A DNA stretch of 64,000 bases from Bordetella avium (GCF_034424645.1 NZ_CP139969.1:1302001-1366000); one strand, 5' to 3'; positions 37,050 to 47,742 are shown, numbered from the stretch's first letter. Notes: generated from the letters alone by a model not told the origin. Translations and numbers: made by a program.

Positions 37050-38414
37050 GTGGGCTTGAATGACCTGATGAGTCAGTGCCTGCTGCTGCAAGCCGTGACG
37101 CTGAGTGTCATTTTCCTGGTATTCGCATTTCGGGAGCGCCGTTTGCGCCGTCGCCTCGCCCGCGACTCATCTACGAATGCCCTTACTCCCGACAGCCTGC
37201 GAGCACGTGCCCAAACCTCCATGCGGCGCGCGAAGCAGGGGGCATTATTTCTGGTCAAGCTGATTCACCATCCTGCGCTGAGCGCGATGCTGTCGGTGGC
37301 GGATAACCGCGCCTTGCTGGCCATGGTGGCTGAACGTTTACAGCAGCAGTCCGAGGATTTTCTCGTGGCGCGTTATGCCTCGGATTCTTTTCTGATCTGG
37401 GCGCCGGCCACCTCTGCCAGCGAAATCTCGGAGTTTGCGCCGTATATTCTCGAGCAGTTGTCTTGGCCTTACGATTTGCGTGGCCAGCCTCTGATTGTCG
37501 ATTTCCGCATCGCGTCGTCGGTCTATCCGGATCACGGCAACAGCTTCGATGAGCTGGAGCGTGGCGTGCAGATTGCCTTGATGCAGATGGATGAGGATGG
37601 CCCGCACTGGAATGTTTTCGAGCCGGCCATGCTAGAGCGCCAGCGGCATTATCAAAGCCTCGAGCACGATCTGCGGGTGGCCTTGGCCTCGTCCTCGATG
37701 GATCAGTTCGACATTCATTATCAACCGGTGTTTGACACTAACACCGGCAATATCGAAGGCTGTGAAGCCTTGTTGCGCTGGCATCATCCCGTACATGGCA
37801 ATGTTTCGCCCGCCACCGCCATCGAGCTCGCGGAGCGCACTGGGCTGATCGTGGCCCTGGGCGCCTGGGTTCTGGACACCGCCTGCGCGCGTGCCGTCAC
37901 CTGGCCTGAGCATTGGCGTTTGCATGTCAATCTGTCGGTGCGGCAGATGTATGCCGAGGAGCTTTCGATGCAGGTGGCGCATACGCTGGCCAACACCCGT
38001 CTGGCGCCGCATCGCCTTGTGCTGGAAATCACCGAATCGGTGTTCATCTTGCAGTACGAGCGCCATGTTGCCACGCTCAATGGGCTGCGCGCTCGGGGGG
38101 TGCAGGTTGCGCTCGATGATTTCGGCGTGGGCTATTCCAGTCTCACCCATCTGCGCCGCCTGCCCATAGATTGGGTCAAGGTAGATCGTGGTTTCATCGC
38201 TGAGCTGGAGTCGGACCCCGTCAGCCAGGAAGTGGTTTCGGCGCTGATGGGCATGTGTCACGCCCTGGGTTTGATGGTGGTCGCCGAAGGCATCGAGACC
38301 GTGGCTCAGCGCGATATTCTTAATCGACTGGGTTGCCGTTATATGCAGGGTTTCCTGCTGGGCAGGCCGGTGCCCGTGCAGGAGATCCGGCTTCTGGCGG
38401 CTTCGGTGTCATAA
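37050..38414 (+). CDS. EAL-domain c-di-GMP phosphodiesterase with degenerate GGDEF
   Basis: 454 residues from GTG 37050 (AAGGGGG ahead; GTG 37026 would add eight residues). One transmembrane helix near the N terminus (LLLQAVTLSVIFLVFAF), then a degenerate GGDEF domain with YASDSF at the signature site. The EAL domain keeps the catalytic set: EGCEALLRWHH, HVNLSVRQM, LVLEITES, LDDFGVGYSSL, WVKVDRGF, VAEGIET and MQGFLLG. It should therefore hydrolyse c-di-GMP to pGpG. It is divergent from the LapD-kinase hybrid across 215 bases, which fits a shared signalling circuit. Confidence 0.93.
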   Translation: MGLNDLMSQCLLLQAVTLSVIFLVFAFRERRLRRRLARDSSTNALTPDSLRARAQTSMRRAKQGALFLVKLIHHPALSAMLSVADNRALLAMVAERLQQQSEDFLVARYASDSFLIWAPATSASEISEFAPYILEQLSWPYDLRGQPLIVDFRIASSVYPDHGNSFDELERGVQIALMQMDEDGPHWNVFEPAMLERQRHYQSLEHDLRVALASSSMDQFDIHYQPVFDTNTGNIEGCEALLRWHHPVHGNVSPATAIELAERTGLIVALGAWVLDTACARAVTWPEHWRLHVNLSVRQMYAEELSMQVAHTLANTRLAPHRLVLEITESVFILQYERHVATLNGLRARGVQVALDDFGVGYSSLTHLRRLPIDWVKVDRGFIAELESDPVSQEVVSALMGMCHALGLMVVAEGIETVAQRDILNRLGCRYMQGFLLGRPVPVQEIRLLAASVS

Positions 38415-38452
38415 TCGAGCCCTGACCAATATCCGCTCTGCGCTGATCCGCT

Positions 38453-39511
38453 ATGTCTGGCAATACGCTTGGTTCCTTGTTCCGTGTCACCAACTTTGGT
38501 GAATCTCATGGCCCCGCCATTGGTTGTGTTGTCGATGGCTGTCCGCCGGGTCTGCCGCTGGACGCCGCTGATATCCAGCGAGAACTGGACCGCCGCCGTC
38601 CGGGCACGTCGCGTCATGTGACCCAGAGGCAGGAAGCCGACCAGGTTGAAATCCTGTCGGGCGTCTACGAGGGCGTGACCACCGGTACGCCCATCGGTTT
38701 GCTGATTCGCAATATCGATGCCCGCAGCAAGGATTACTCCAATATCGCCGATACTTTCCGCCCCGGCCATGCCGATTACAGCTATTGGAAGAAATTTGGG
38801 CAGCGCGACCCGCGTGGCGGCGGCCGTTCCTCGGCCCGCCTGACGGCGCCTACCGTAGCGGCCGGCGCCATCGCCAAGAAATGGTTGGCTCAGCAGCACG
38901 GCACGATCGTGCGCGGCTACATGAGCCAATTGGGCCCGATTGAAATCCCCTTTGTCTCCTGGGATGAGGTGCCGAACAATCCCTTTTATGCCCCCAATGC
39001 CGCCATCGTGCCCGAGCTGGAAGCCTATATGGACGCATTGCGTCGCGACGGCGATTCCATCGGCGCGCGCATCGAAGTGGTGGCCGAACATCTGCCAGCG
39101 GGTTGGGGCGAGCCTATTTATGACCGTCTGGATGCCGATATTGCGCATGCCATGATGGGTTTGAATGCAGTCAAGGGCGTATCGATCGGTGCGGGCTTTG
39201 GCAGTATCACGCAGCGCGGTTCCGAACACGGTGACGAGATCACGCCCGATGGTTTTCTGAGCAATCACGCAGGCGGTGTCTTGGGCGGCATCTCGACGGG
39301 CCAGCCTGTCACGGTGTCCCTGGCTATCAAGCCGACGTCCAGCATCCGGGTCGAGCGACGCTCGGTCAATCGGGCGGGCGAGCCGGTCAATGCGCAAACG
39401 CTGGGACGTCACGATCCTTGTGTCGGCATTCGCGCCACACCCATCGCCGAGGCTTTGCTGGCGCTGGTTCTGATTGATCATGCGCTGCGTCATCGCGGCC
39501 AGTGCGGTTGA
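38453..39511 (+). CDS. aroC: Chorismate synthase
   Basis: 352 residues. FMN-dependent enzyme converting EPSP to chorismate, the last common step of aromatic amino-acid synthesis. Signatures: [21 protein letters not shown] at the N terminus (with the conserved GESHG), [19 protein letters not shown] and the [13 protein letters not shown] segment, and [16 protein letters not shown]. Starts 39 bases after the EAL gene; it may share its transcript or have its own promoter. Confidence 0.97.
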   Translation: MSGNTLGSLFRVTNFGESHGPAIGCVVDGCPPGLPLDAADIQRELDRRRPGTSRHVTQRQEADQVEILSGVYEGVTTGTPIGLLIRNIDARSKDYSNIADTFRPGHADYSYWKKFGQRDPRGGGRSSARLTAPTVAAGAIAKKWLAQQHGTIVRGYMSQLGPIEIPFVSWDEVPNNPFYAPNAAIVPELEAYMDALRRDGDSIGARIEVVAEHLPAGWGEPIYDRLDADIAHAMMGLNAVKGVSIGAGFGSITQRGSEHGDEITPDGFLSNHAGGVLGGISTGQPVTVSLAIKPTSSIRVERRSVNRAGEPVNAQTLGRHDPCVGIRATPIAEALLALVLIDHALRHRGQCG

Positions 39512-39525
39512 TACCTGGAGGCCTT

Positions 39526-40344
39526 ATGTTGCGCTTTCTGTCGAGACTGTGTGCGGCTGCGGCACTTGCGGTGTTGGCTGGTTGCGCGGGCATGAGTACT
39601 ACGCAATCGGGTGCGGTCGGCGTCAATCGCACGCAATACATGTCCAGTTTGGTCCCAGAGGCTCAGCTGGAACAGGAGGCCAAGCAGCAGTACGACCAGC
39701 TCATCGCGCAGGCCAAGTCCAAAGGGCAGTTGGATAAGGATGCGGCTCAGGTCAAGCGCGTCAACGCGATCGCGCAGCGCCTGATTGCCCAGACCGCTAT
39801 TTTTCGGCCCGACGCCGCGAAATGGAACTGGGAGGTGCACGTTCTTTCATCCGATGAGGTGAACGCCTGGTGCATGCCGGGCGGCAAGATCGCGGTCTAC
39901 ACCGGCCTGCTCAACCAGATCAAGCCCACCGATGCCGAATTGGCGGCGGTGTTGGGCCACGAAATCGCCCATGCTTTGCGCGAGCATGCGCGCGAGCGGG
40001 TGTCGCAGCAAATGGTCACCGGCATCGGCTTGTCGATTTTGTCGATGGCAACCGGGTCACAGCAAACCGCCGATTTGGGCGGTCGCTTGAGCAATGTGAT
40101 GTTCATTTTGCCCAACAGCCGCACCCATGAAAGCGAGGCTGACCTGATGGGCGTGGAGCTGGCGGCTCGCGCGGGCTATGACCCTCGCGCTGCGGTTTCC
40201 TTATGGCAAAAGATGGGGACAGCCGAAAAAGGCAACACGCCGCCGGAATTCCTCTCCACGCATCCCTCAGCCAGCACCCGGATCGCGGATTTGCAGCAGG
40301 CTTCGCAACGCGTTTTGCCCCTCTACGAACAGGCAAAGCGTTAA
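39526..40344 (+). CDS. M48-family metalloprotease lipoprotein
   Basis: 272 residues from ATG 39526 (CTGGAGG upstream). The signal peptide ends in lipobox VLAGC with Cys at residue 20, so it is a lipoprotein. The zinc protease motif HEIAHALREH is present, with the third ligand Glu in ESEADLMGVELA. It resembles LoiP/YcaL-type or BepA-like outer-membrane quality-control proteases, but lacks a TPR region. Overlap with aroC is avoided by this start (14-base gap). Confidence 0.9.
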   Translation: MLRFLSRLCAAAALAVLAGCAGMSTTQSGAVGVNRTQYMSSLVPEAQLEQEAKQQYDQLIAQAKSKGQLDKDAAQVKRVNAIAQRLIAQTAIFRPDAAKWNWEVHVLSSDEVNAWCMPGGKIAVYTGLLNQIKPTDAELAAVLGHEIAHALREHARERVSQQMVTGIGLSILSMATGSQQTADLGGRLSNVMFILPNSRTHESEADLMGVELAARAGYDPRAAVSLWQKMGTAEKGNTPPEFLSTHPSASTRIADLQQASQRVLPLYEQAKR

Positions 40345-40639
40345 GCACGAATCCATGCGCTAGCCTTTCACCACAGGGTTCTCCGCGCTTGTTTCTGTGT
40401 GTTTTGTGGTGTTCGGGGCCGGGAGGGTGGATGCCCGCGAGGCATCCATCGTGACCACATCATCGCGTCTTAGCCAAGATTCGGCTTTGCTCGCCAGATC
40501 CACGCCGCTGCTGATGTTTACCGATATGTCACGGATTGCCGAGCATGAGGTCGGCGAGACTGCTGTGCGTCGCCAGGTTCAATGATTTGAACGGATATCC
40601 CTCAGGGGGGTAGTGTTTATACTAGGATAAGTGCTTGGA

Positions 40640-40668
40640 TTGTACTAGCTTTGAAGGCTGGGCATAAT
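40640..40668 (+). promoter_or_regulatory. Sigma70-type promoter for leuC
   Basis: TTGTAC (40640-40645), a 17-base spacer and CATAAT (40663-40668) give a good match to the housekeeping consensus, about 60 bases upstream of the leuC ATG. The rest of the 384-base gene-free stretch 40345-40728 holds only a doubtful reading frame. Confidence 0.6.
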
Positions 40669-40728
40669 CGCCTCATGCCGCCCGGTCTTCTGACCCAAGG
40701 CGGTTCGCCTACCCAACAGAGCGCAATC

Positions 40729-42132
40729 ATGGCCCAAACCCTCTACGACAAACTCTGGGACGCCCATGTCGTCCATCAGGAAACAGACGGCACCTGTCTG
40801 CTCTATATCGATCGTCACCTCCTGCATGAAGTGACTAGCCCGCAGGCTTTCGAAGGCCTGGCGATAGCCGGCCGCAAGCCCTGGCGCATTGGCGCCAACC
40901 TGGCGGTGGCAGACCACAACGTGCCCACGCTGAACCGTGCGCAAGGCATCGAAGATCCGGTGTCGCGTCTGCAAGTCGACACCCTGGACGCCAATTGCGA
41001 TAAATACGGCATTACCGAGTTCCGCATGAATGACCTGCGTCAGGGCATCGTGCACGTCATCGGGCCGGAGCAGGGCGCGACCTTGCCGGGCATGACCGTA
41101 GTCTGTGGCGATTCGCACACCAGCACGCACGGCGCCATGGGGGCCTTGGCTTTCGGGATCGGCACTTCCGAGGTCGAGCATGTGCTGGCGACCCAGACGC
41201 TCTTGATGAAGAAAGCCAAGAGCATGCTGATCACCGTCGACGGCGATTTGCCCTTTGGCTGCACGGCCAAGGACGTGGTGCTGCATATCATCGGCGTTAT
41301 CGGCACGGCCGGGGGCACGGGTTATGCGATCGAGTTTGCGGGCAGCGCGATACGCGGCCTGTCGCTCGAAGGCCGCATGACGGTGTGCAATATGGCAATC
41401 GAAGCCGGCGCGCGTTCCGGCATGGTGGCGGTCGACGAGAAAACCATCGAATACTTCCGTAATCGTCCCTTCTCGCCGGTGGGGGTGCTGTGGGATCAGG
41501 CCGTTTCGTACTGGCGCACGCTGCACTCCGATGCGGGCGCCAGCTTTGACCGCGTCGTCAAGATCGATGCCGGGGAAATCAAGCCGCAGCTGACCTGGGG
41601 CACCTCGCCCGAGATGGTGTTGCCGGTGGATGGCCGTGTGCCCGACCCAGAGCGCGAGAAAGACGAGGTCAAACGCAGCGGCATGGAGCGCGCCCTGCAA
41701 TACATGGGCCTTACGCCCAACACCCCCTTGACCGATATCCGCATTGACCGCGTTTTCATCGGGTCGTGCACCAACTCGCGCATCGAGGATTTGCGCGCGG
41801 CTGCGGCCGTGGCGCGAGGCAAGCGCGTGGCCGCCAATGTCCGCCAGGCCATGGTGGTGCCGGGTTCGGGGCTGGTCAAGCAGCAGGCCGAGCGCGAAGG
41901 CCTGGACAAGATTTTCATCGAAGCGGGCTTTGAATGGCGCGAGCCGGGTTGTTCGATGTGTCTGGCCATGAACGCCGACCGCCTTGAGCCCGGCGAGCGT
42001 TGCGCGTCGACGTCGAACCGCAATTTCGAGGGGCGCCAGGGGCAGGGCGGCCGTACCCATCTGGTGAGTCCGGCCATGGCCGCCGCCGCCGCGGTGGCAG
42101 GCCATTTCGTTGACGTGCGCAGCTTCCGCTGA
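40729..42132 (+). CDS. leuC: 3-Isopropylmalate dehydratase large subunit
   Basis: 467 residues from ATG 40729 ([15 protein letters not shown]). Aconitase-superfamily Fe-S enzyme isomerising 2- to 3-isopropylmalate in leucine synthesis. The 4Fe-4S ligands are visible in [15 protein letters not shown] and [11 protein letters not shown]; substrate motif [20 protein letters not shown]. LeuC needs the LeuD subunit, encoded 13 bases downstream. Upstream frames extending to 40651 carry no conserved residues. Confidence 0.97.
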   Translation: MAQTLYDKLWDAHVVHQETDGTCLLYIDRHLLHEVTSPQAFEGLAIAGRKPWRIGANLAVADHNVPTLNRAQGIEDPVSRLQVDTLDANCDKYGITEFRMNDLRQGIVHVIGPEQGATLPGMTVVCGDSHTSTHGAMGALAFGIGTSEVEHVLATQTLLMKKAKSMLITVDGDLPFGCTAKDVVLHIIGVIGTAGGTGYAIEFAGSAIRGLSLEGRMTVCNMAIEAGARSGMVAVDEKTIEYFRNRPFSPVGVLWDQAVSYWRTLHSDAGASFDRVVKIDAGEIKPQLTWGTSPEMVLPVDGRVPDPEREKDEVKRSGMERALQYMGLTPNTPLTDIRIDRVFIGSCTNSRIEDLRAAAAVARGKRVAANVRQAMVVPGSGLVKQQAEREGLDKIFIEAGFEWREPGCSMCLAMNADRLEPGERCASTSNRNFEGRQGQGGRTHLVSPAMAAAAAVAGHFVDVRSFR

Positions 42133-42145
42133 GCGGGGAATATTC

Positions 42146-42796
42146 ATGCAAGCATTCACTTTTCACGAAGGGTTGGTCGCGCCGCTGGACCGCGAGAACG
42201 TCGACACCGACCTCATCGTTCCCAAGCAGTTCCTGAAGTCGATCAAGCGAACGGGCTTCGGCCCCAACCTGTTCGATGAGCTGCGCTACCTGGACCACGG
42301 CGAACCGGGCATGGACAACAGCAAGCGTCCGCTGAACCCGGATTTCGTGCTGAACCAGCCGCGCTACCAGGGCGCATCCATCCTGCTGGGCCGCAAGAAT
42401 TTCGGTTGCGGCTCCAGCCGCGAGCACGCCCCCTGGGCTTTGCAGCAATATGGTTTCCGCGCCATCATCGCGCCGTCGTATGCCGATATTTTCTTTAACA
42501 ACAGCTTCAAGAACGGCCTTTTGCCCATTGTGCTGACCGAGCTTGAAGTGGCCCGTCTGTTCGACGAGGTCAAGGCGTTCCCAGGCTACAAACTCAAGGT
42601 CGATCTCGAGCGTCAGGTGGTGATTGCCGCCGACGGCCGTGAAATGGCTTTCGAGGTCGATGCCTTCCGCAAATATTGTCTGCTCAACGGTTTTGACGAT
42701 ATTGGTTTGACGTTGCGTCAATCGGACAAGATTCGCGCGTTCGAGGCCGAACGTCTGGCGCGCCACCCCTGGCTGGAAAGCCGTCCGGTGGCCTGA
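42146..42796 (+). CDS. leuD: 3-Isopropylmalate dehydratase small subunit
   Basis: 216 residues from ATG 42146 ([22 protein letters not shown]). The swivel domain contains [20 protein letters not shown] and the [13 protein letters not shown] signature. It partners LeuC. A GC hairpin lies between it and leuB. Confidence 0.97.
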   Translation: MQAFTFHEGLVAPLDRENVDTDLIVPKQFLKSIKRTGFGPNLFDELRYLDHGEPGMDNSKRPLNPDFVLNQPRYQGASILLGRKNFGCGSSREHAPWALQQYGFRAIIAPSYADIFFNNSFKNGLLPIVLTELEVARLFDEVKAFPGYKLKVDLERQVVIAADGREMAFEVDAFRKYCLLNGFDDIGLTLRQSDKIRAFEAERLARHPWLESRPVA

Positions 42797-42809
42797 TTAT
42801 CAAGGCAGG

Positions 42810-42830
42810 GCCGGCGCCGCGCCGGCTCTT
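42810..42830 (+). terminator. Intercistronic hairpin between leuD and leuB
   Basis: GCCGGCG-CCG-CGCCGGC (42810-42826) followed by TCTTTG. The 7-bp stem within leuCDB could attenuate or stabilise the message; it is unlikely to stop all transcription since leuB follows 26 bases later. Confidence 0.35.
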
Positions 42831-42851
42831 TGATTCCCTACAGGAAATTCC

Positions 42852-43928
42852 ATGACTCAAAAAATCGCAGTGCTTCCCGGTGACGGGATCGGCCCGGAAA
42901 TCGTCGAGCAGGCCGTGCGGGTGTTGCAGGCCTTGAACCTGCCGCTGGAGTTGCAAGAGGCCAAGGTGGGTGGCGCGGCATTTGATGCCTTCGAGCATCC
43001 TCTGCCGCCGGCCACGCTGGGCTTGGCCAAGTCGTCGCACGCCGTGTTGTTCGGCGCGGTGGGCGATTGGAAATACGATAGTCTGCCGCGCGAGTTCCGT
43101 CCGGAGCAGGCAATCCTGGGCCTGCGCCGTGCCCTGGGTCTGTTCGCCAACTTGCGCCCGGCCATTTTGTATCCTGAGCTGGCCAGCGCTTCTTCGCTCA
43201 AGCCCGAGATCGTGGCCGGCCTGGACATCATCATTATCCGCGAGCTGACGGGCGACATCTATTTCGGCACGCCGCGCGGCGTGCGCAGTGCCCCGGATGG
43301 CGTGTTCTCGGGTGAGCGCGAAGGCTACGACACCATGCGTTATGCGGAATCTGAAGTGCGCCGCATCGCCCATGTCGGCTTCGAAACTGCCCGCAAGCGC
43401 AACAAAAAACTGTGCAGCGTGGACAAGGCCAACGTACTGGAAACCTCGCAATTCTGGCGCGATATCGTGATCGAAGTCGCCCGTGAGTATCCGGACGTCG
43501 AGTTGTCGCATATGTATGTCGATAACGCCGCCATGCAATTGGTGCGCAACCCGCGCCAGTTCGACGTCATCGTGACAGGCAATCTGTTTGGCGACATCCT
43601 GTCGGATGAGGCGGCCATGCTCACCGGTTCCATCGGCATGCTGCCGTCCGCTTCGCTCAATGCCAGCGGTCAGGGTCTGTATGAGCCCAGCCACGGTTCG
43701 GCGCCGGATATTGCCGGTCAGGGCATCGCCAATCCGCTGGCGACGATTCTGTCGGCGGCGATGTTGCTGCGCTACTCGCTGAATCAGCCCGCTCAGGCCG
43801 ATCGCATTGAGGCTGCCGTGCGCAAGGTGCTGGCCCAGGGGCTGCGCACTGCCGACATCCATGAAGCAGGCACGACCAAGGTAAGTACGTCCCAAATGGG
43901 TGATGCCGTTCTCAAGGCGCTCGCCTGA
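42852..43928 (+). CDS. leuB: 3-Isopropylmalate dehydrogenase
   Basis: 358 residues. NAD-dependent oxidative decarboxylase acting on 3-isopropylmalate. Motifs: [50 protein letters not shown] metal site and the nucleotide loop [18 protein letters not shown]. Third gene of leuCDB, and followed by asd after 132 bases with its own promoter-like sequence. Confidence 0.97.
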   Translation: MTQKIAVLPGDGIGPEIVEQAVRVLQALNLPLELQEAKVGGAAFDAFEHPLPPATLGLAKSSHAVLFGAVGDWKYDSLPREFRPEQAILGLRRALGLFANLRPAILYPELASASSLKPEIVAGLDIIIIRELTGDIYFGTPRGVRSAPDGVFSGEREGYDTMRYAESEVRRIAHVGFETARKRNKKLCSVDKANVLETSQFWRDIVIEVAREYPDVELSHMYVDNAAMQLVRNPRQFDVIVTGNLFGDILSDEAAMLTGSIGMLPSASLNASGQGLYEPSHGSAPDIAGQGIANPLATILSAAMLLRYSLNQPAQADRIEAAVRKVLAQGLRTADIHEAGTTKVSTSQMGDAVLKALA

Positions 43929-44005
43929 TTTGTCCGTAGGTTCGGCGCGACAAGCCGCTGCATAGCCTGGTTGCAATGCAGCATCGCGCCGCGCATTCTG
44001 ATAAA

Positions 44006-44034
44006 TTGCTGTAACTTATCAATATCCGTATTTT
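44006..44034 (+). promoter_or_regulatory. Candidate promoter for asd
   Basis: TTGCTG (44006-44011), a 17-base spacer and TATTTT (44029-44034), 26 bases upstream of the asd ATG. A moderate match to sigma70. Confidence 0.35.
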
Positions 44035-44060
44035 TTCCCAGACCCCTAAAGAGCCCTGAA

Positions 44061-45191
44061 ATGACGCAAGCAGTAGGCCTCGTCGGTTGGCGCGGCATGG
44101 TCGGTTCGGTACTCATGCAGCGCATGCGTGAGGAGAACGACTTCGCACTTATCGACCCCGTGTTCTTCTCCACCAGCAACGCCGGTGGCGCCGCGCCCAA
44201 ATGGGCCGAAGGCGCCGGTCCGCTGCAAGACGCAACCGATATTGAGGCCCTCAAAAAACTGCCGATTATCGTGACTGCGCAAGGTGGCGATTACACCACC
44301 GAGGTCTATCCCAAGCTGCGTGCTGCGGGTTGGAATGGCATCTGGATCGATGCGGCCAGCACGCTGCGCATGGCCAATGACGCCATCATCGTGCTGGACC
44401 CGGTCAACCGCCCGGTCATCGATGCCGCGCTCAAGCGCGGCGTGCGCAATTTCATCGGCGGCAACTGCACCGTAAGCTGCATGTTGATGGGCCTAGCCGG
44501 TCTGTTCAACAACGACCTGGTCGAATGGATGACCTCCATGACCTATCAGGCTGCTTCGGGCGGTGGCGCGCAGCACATGCGCGAACTGCTGAACCAGTTC
44601 GGTCTCCTGAACCAGGCCGTCAAGCCCTTGCTTGACGATCCGGCCGCTGCCATTCTGGACATCGATCGCGGCATTCTGGCCAAGCAGAAAGATGCCAGCC
44701 TGCCCCACGAACACTTCGGTGTGCCGCTGGGCGGCAGCCTTATTCCCTGGATCGACAAGGATCTGGGTAATGGCATGTCGCGCGAAGAGTGGAAGGGCGA
44801 GGCCGAGACCAACAAGATTCTCGGCCGAGGTGAAGCCTTCGGTACGCCGGCCACCCCGGTCGATGGTTTGTGCGTGCGCATCGGCGCCATGCGCTGCCAC
44901 AGCCAGGCTCTTACCATCAAGCTCAAGCGCGATGTGCCGATCGACGAGATCGAAGACATCATCGCCGCCGGCACGCAGTGGGCCAAGGTGGTTCCCAACA
45001 CCAAGGAAGCGACCATCGAGCAACTGACCCCGGTCGCCGTGACAGGCACCCTGGACATTCCGGTCGGTCGCTTGCGCAAGCTTTCCATGGGGCCGCAATA
45101 CCTGGGCGCCTTTACGGTGGGCGACCAGCTCCTGTGGGGCGCTGCCGAACCGCTGCGCCGCATGTTGCGCATCGCTTTGGCCGAGGCTTGA
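44061..45191 (+). CDS. asd: Aspartate-semialdehyde dehydrogenase
   Basis: 376 residues from ATG 44061 ([21 protein letters not shown], the NADP-binding loop). Reduces aspartyl-phosphate to the semialdehyde, the branch point to lysine/diaminopimelate, methionine and threonine. The active-site Cys is in [19 protein letters not shown], and an acid/base His is in [16 protein letters not shown]. An earlier in-frame ATG at 43971 gives 30 unrelated residues. A terminator follows. Confidence 0.97.
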   Translation: MTQAVGLVGWRGMVGSVLMQRMREENDFALIDPVFFSTSNAGGAAPKWAEGAGPLQDATDIEALKKLPIIVTAQGGDYTTEVYPKLRAAGWNGIWIDAASTLRMANDAIIVLDPVNRPVIDAALKRGVRNFIGGNCTVSCMLMGLAGLFNNDLVEWMTSMTYQAASGGGAQHMRELLNQFGLLNQAVKPLLDDPAAAILDIDRGILAKQKDASLPHEHFGVPLGGSLIPWIDKDLGNGMSREEWKGEAETNKILGRGEAFGTPATPVDGLCVRIGAMRCHSQALTIKLKRDVPIDEIEDIIAAGTQWAKVVPNTKEATIEQLTPVAVTGTLDIPVGRLRKLSMGPQYLGAFTVGDQLLWGAAEPLRRMLRIALAEA

Positions 45192-45222
45192 GACTCGCGT
45201 CTTAGCTTTGCCGGCAATGAAC

Positions 45223-45246
45223 AAGGGGCGCCGCAAGGCGCCTTTC
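45223..45246 (+). terminator. Intrinsic terminator after asd
   Basis: GGCGCC-GCAA-GGCGCC hairpin extended by AAGG/TTT pairing, running into TTTCGTTCG, 32 bases after the asd stop. Confidence 0.65.
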
Positions 45247-45371
45247 GTTCGTCATGGCGGCGGTATTTGCGATTTTGTATCGGGCAGCAATATGTTTGGT
45301 TTATGAATCTACATTGATCCATTACACTTTTCGCCTGTATTGCCCTGGTCCAGAACACGGAATACCACGAC

Positions 45372-46886
45372 ATGAGTTCGCGCCATTCGCAGCCCCGCCG
45401 CATTTCCCTGATTTCCCGCAACCACCTGCTGCTGATTGCCTTGCTTGCCGTTTTCGGCGCAAATACCGGGGCAGAGGCGGCCAGGCTCGGGCATGCCAGT
45501 GTGGTTTCGGCGCCGGGACAGCCCTTGCGTGTGTTGCTGCCCCTGACTGAACTCACTCCCGAAGAGGCGCAAAACCTGCAGGTGACGCTGGCAGATGCCG
45601 CCGATTGGCAGCGCGCCGGCCTGACTCCGCCCGCGCCCTTGTCTGATCTGAGTTTGCAGACTCAGGCCTCGACTGATGCGGGGCGCCGTACTCTTTTGTT
45701 GCAGTCTTCTGAGCCCTTTCGGGGCGATGCCGTCGATGTGCTGCTCAATCTGCGCTCCAGCGCGGGGCAGCGTCTTGCCCAGGTGACTGTGCTTGCGCAG
45801 CGCGGCGCGCCGGTCGTGCAGCCCGCCACGGTGGGTACGCCATCTCGCGAGGCCACTGTGCCGGTACGCCAGGGAGATACGCTTTACGGGATTGCGCGGC
45901 GGCACCCCGTCGGAGGGGCAACCCTGCACCAGACCTTGGTGGCATTGTGGCGGGCCAACCCCGATGCATTCTCGGGCGGCAATATGAACCGGCTCAAGGC
46001 GAGAGCCCAGCTGACGCTGCCGGATGCCGACACGGTGCGGGCCATCGATGCTAACGAGGCGCGTCGTATCTATCTTGAGCACATCGAGACCTATGCCCGC
46101 TATCGTGCGGGTCTGGGTCGTGCAGCGGGCGCGTCTAAGGTCAGCGCCGCATCTGCCTCATCTGGCAAAGTCAGCAGTGCTGAAACACCTGCCGGCGCTA
46201 CCTTGGAATCGGCTCAAGATCGTCTGCGTTTGTCGGGGGCTGCCGATGCCAGGGGCGATGCCAGCGTGTCGGATGCGCGCGCTTTGGCGGATGCCCGTGA
46301 GCGCGTCGAGGTGCTGAAGTCCAATGTGGATGCGCTCAAACAGGCGGCGCAAGGTGCTGCGGCAGGTGGCGAGGCCAGTGCGCAGACAGCCTTGAACACG
46401 GCGGCTGGCGGTAGTTCGGATGGCGTCGCAGCCAAGCCTGCTGTGGGTGACGCCGCTGTTGCGTCGGGGACAACAGATGGTGCTGCGCCGTCCGCAGATC
46501 GGCCGGGCCCGGCGGTTTCCATCCCGGCCGGCGCCGGTGCCGCCGCTGGGGCAGCGCCTGGCGCTGCGCAAGCCGAGTCGGCATCTTCTGGCAAGGCGGC
46601 GGAGCAAGCCTCGCAAGTAGGCAAGGACGCGGGGTCCACGCGCGGTATGCCGGGATGGTTGGCGGATAATCTGCTGATCATCGTGACGGTCGTGCTGGCA
46701 TTGCTGGTGCTCATTATTGCCTTTGCTTTGCGGCGCGCCGGTATTCGCCGCGACGAAGACAACGAAGAAAGTCCCTATATCACCGAGATGCCCCGTCTGA
46801 GCCATGATGCGCTGGACAAGCGTCTGAACACGATTAATCTTGACCTGGATCAGCCGCCTTCGGACGAGCCAGGACGTAAAACCTGA
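45372..46886 (+). CDS. fimV: FimV/HubP-like LysM protein
   Basis: 504 residues. Signal-anchor or signal peptide (LLLIALLAVFGANTGAEA), a FimV N-terminal domain (LGHASVVSAPGQPLRVLLPL), a LysM-like motif near 160-215 (VRQGDTLYGIARRHP), a coiled-coil and Ala/Ser-rich low-complexity stretch, one transmembrane helix about 435-455 (LLIIVTVVLALLVLIIAFAL) and a short cytoplasmic tail ending LNTINLDLDQPP. FimV/HubP proteins organise the cell pole. The C-terminal TPR part of Pseudomonas FimV is absent. The position before truA is conserved for FimV-type genes. Confidence 0.85.
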   Translation: MSSRHSQPRRISLISRNHLLLIALLAVFGANTGAEAARLGHASVVSAPGQPLRVLLPLTELTPEEAQNLQVTLADAADWQRAGLTPPAPLSDLSLQTQASTDAGRRTLLLQSSEPFRGDAVDVLLNLRSSAGQRLAQVTVLAQRGAPVVQPATVGTPSREATVPVRQGDTLYGIARRHPVGGATLHQTLVALWRANPDAFSGGNMNRLKARAQLTLPDADTVRAIDANEARRIYLEHIETYARYRAGLGRAAGASKVSAASASSGKVSSAETPAGATLESAQDRLRLSGAADARGDASVSDARALADARERVEVLKSNVDALKQAAQGAAAGGEASAQTALNTAAGGSSDGVAAKPAVGDAAVASGTTDGAAPSADRPGPAVSIPAGAGAAAGAAPGAAQAESASSGKAAEQASQVGKDAGSTRGMPGWLADNLLIIVTVVLALLVLIIAFALRRAGIRRDEDNEESPYITEMPRLSHDALDKRLNTINLDLDQPPSDEPGRKT

Positions 46887-46892
46887 GTTTTC

Positions 46893-47696
46893 ATGACACG
46901 TATTGCATTGGGGCTGTCGTATGACGGGTCCAGCTGGCAGGGTTGGCAGACCCAGCCGCACGGTCAAACCGTGCAGGACACCCTGGAGGCTGCGCTGGGC
47001 CAGTTTTCCGGCACTGGGGCGCCGCTCGATACCCTGTGCGCCGGGCGTACCGATACGGGTGTGCACGCCGCTATGCAAGTCGTGCATGTCGATACCCATT
47101 TGAACCGGCGTGCCGAGTCCTGGGTGCGCGGCGTCAATGCATTTTTGCCATCGAGCATTTCTATTCACTGGGCCAAGGAAGTCGGGGAAGACTTCCATGC
47201 GCGCTTTTCGGCGCGTTCGCGCACCTACGTCTATCTCTTGTGGCGCGGCCGGGTCCGCCCGGCGCTATGGGCCCATCGCGCGGGCTGGTGCTTTCAGCCG
47301 CTGGATGTGACGGCGATGCGTCAGGCGGCACAGGCGCTGCTCGGTGAGCATGACTTCTCCAGTTTCCGTTCTTCGCAATGTCAGGCGCGCCACCCGGTGC
47401 GCCACCTGACCCGGCTCGATATTGCGGAGCGGGGTTCTTTTCTGGTGTTCACCCTGCAGGCCAATGCGTTTTTGCACCACATGGTGCGCAACATCATGGG
47501 CGCGCTTTTGCAGATCGGTCAGGGGCGCGAATCGGTGGACTGGATGGCCAGCTTGCTACGTGCGCGTGATCGTCGCCTGGGCGCACCCACTTTTTCCCCG
47601 GATGGTCTTTACCTGTCTGCGATCGACTATCCCACCCTCTTCGAGCTGCCTGATCTGGATGGCGGCAGCAGCTTGCTTGCGCCGTTTACGGCCTGA
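46893..47696 (+). CDS. truA: tRNA pseudouridine synthase A
   Basis: 267 residues. Makes pseudouridine at positions 38-40 of tRNA anticodon stems. Motifs: [20 protein letters not shown], the catalytic Asp in [16 protein letters not shown], and [15 protein letters not shown] near the C terminus. Starts 6 bases after fimV. Confidence 0.96.
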   Translation: MTRIALGLSYDGSSWQGWQTQPHGQTVQDTLEAALGQFSGTGAPLDTLCAGRTDTGVHAAMQVVHVDTHLNRRAESWVRGVNAFLPSSISIHWAKEVGEDFHARFSARSRTYVYLLWRGRVRPALWAHRAGWCFQPLDVTAMRQAAQALLGEHDFSSFRSSQCQARHPVRHLTRLDIAERGSFLVFTLQANAFLHHMVRNIMGALLQIGQGRESVDWMASLLRARDRRLGAPTFSPDGLYLSAIDYPTLFELPDLDGGSSLLAPFTA

Positions 47697-47702
47697 TTTC
47701 TG

Positions 47703-47722
47703 CCCTGGAGCCCGCTCCAGGG
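47703..47722 (+). other. Intercistronic hairpin between truA and trpF
   Basis: CCCTGGAG (47703-47710) pairs with CTCCAGGG (47715-47722) around CCCG, inside the 46-base truA-trpF gap. No U-tract follows, so it is not a clear terminator; it could be an mRNA processing or stabilising element. Confidence 0.35.
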
Positions 47723-47742
47723 AATTCCTTGCGAGTGTTTTG

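Noticed and set aside
40645..42159. Long minus-strand frame opposite leuC (504 codons)
   Set aside because: Frame lies exactly antisense to leuC, is rich in His/Gln/Arg and has no domain; typical GC-rich shadow frame.
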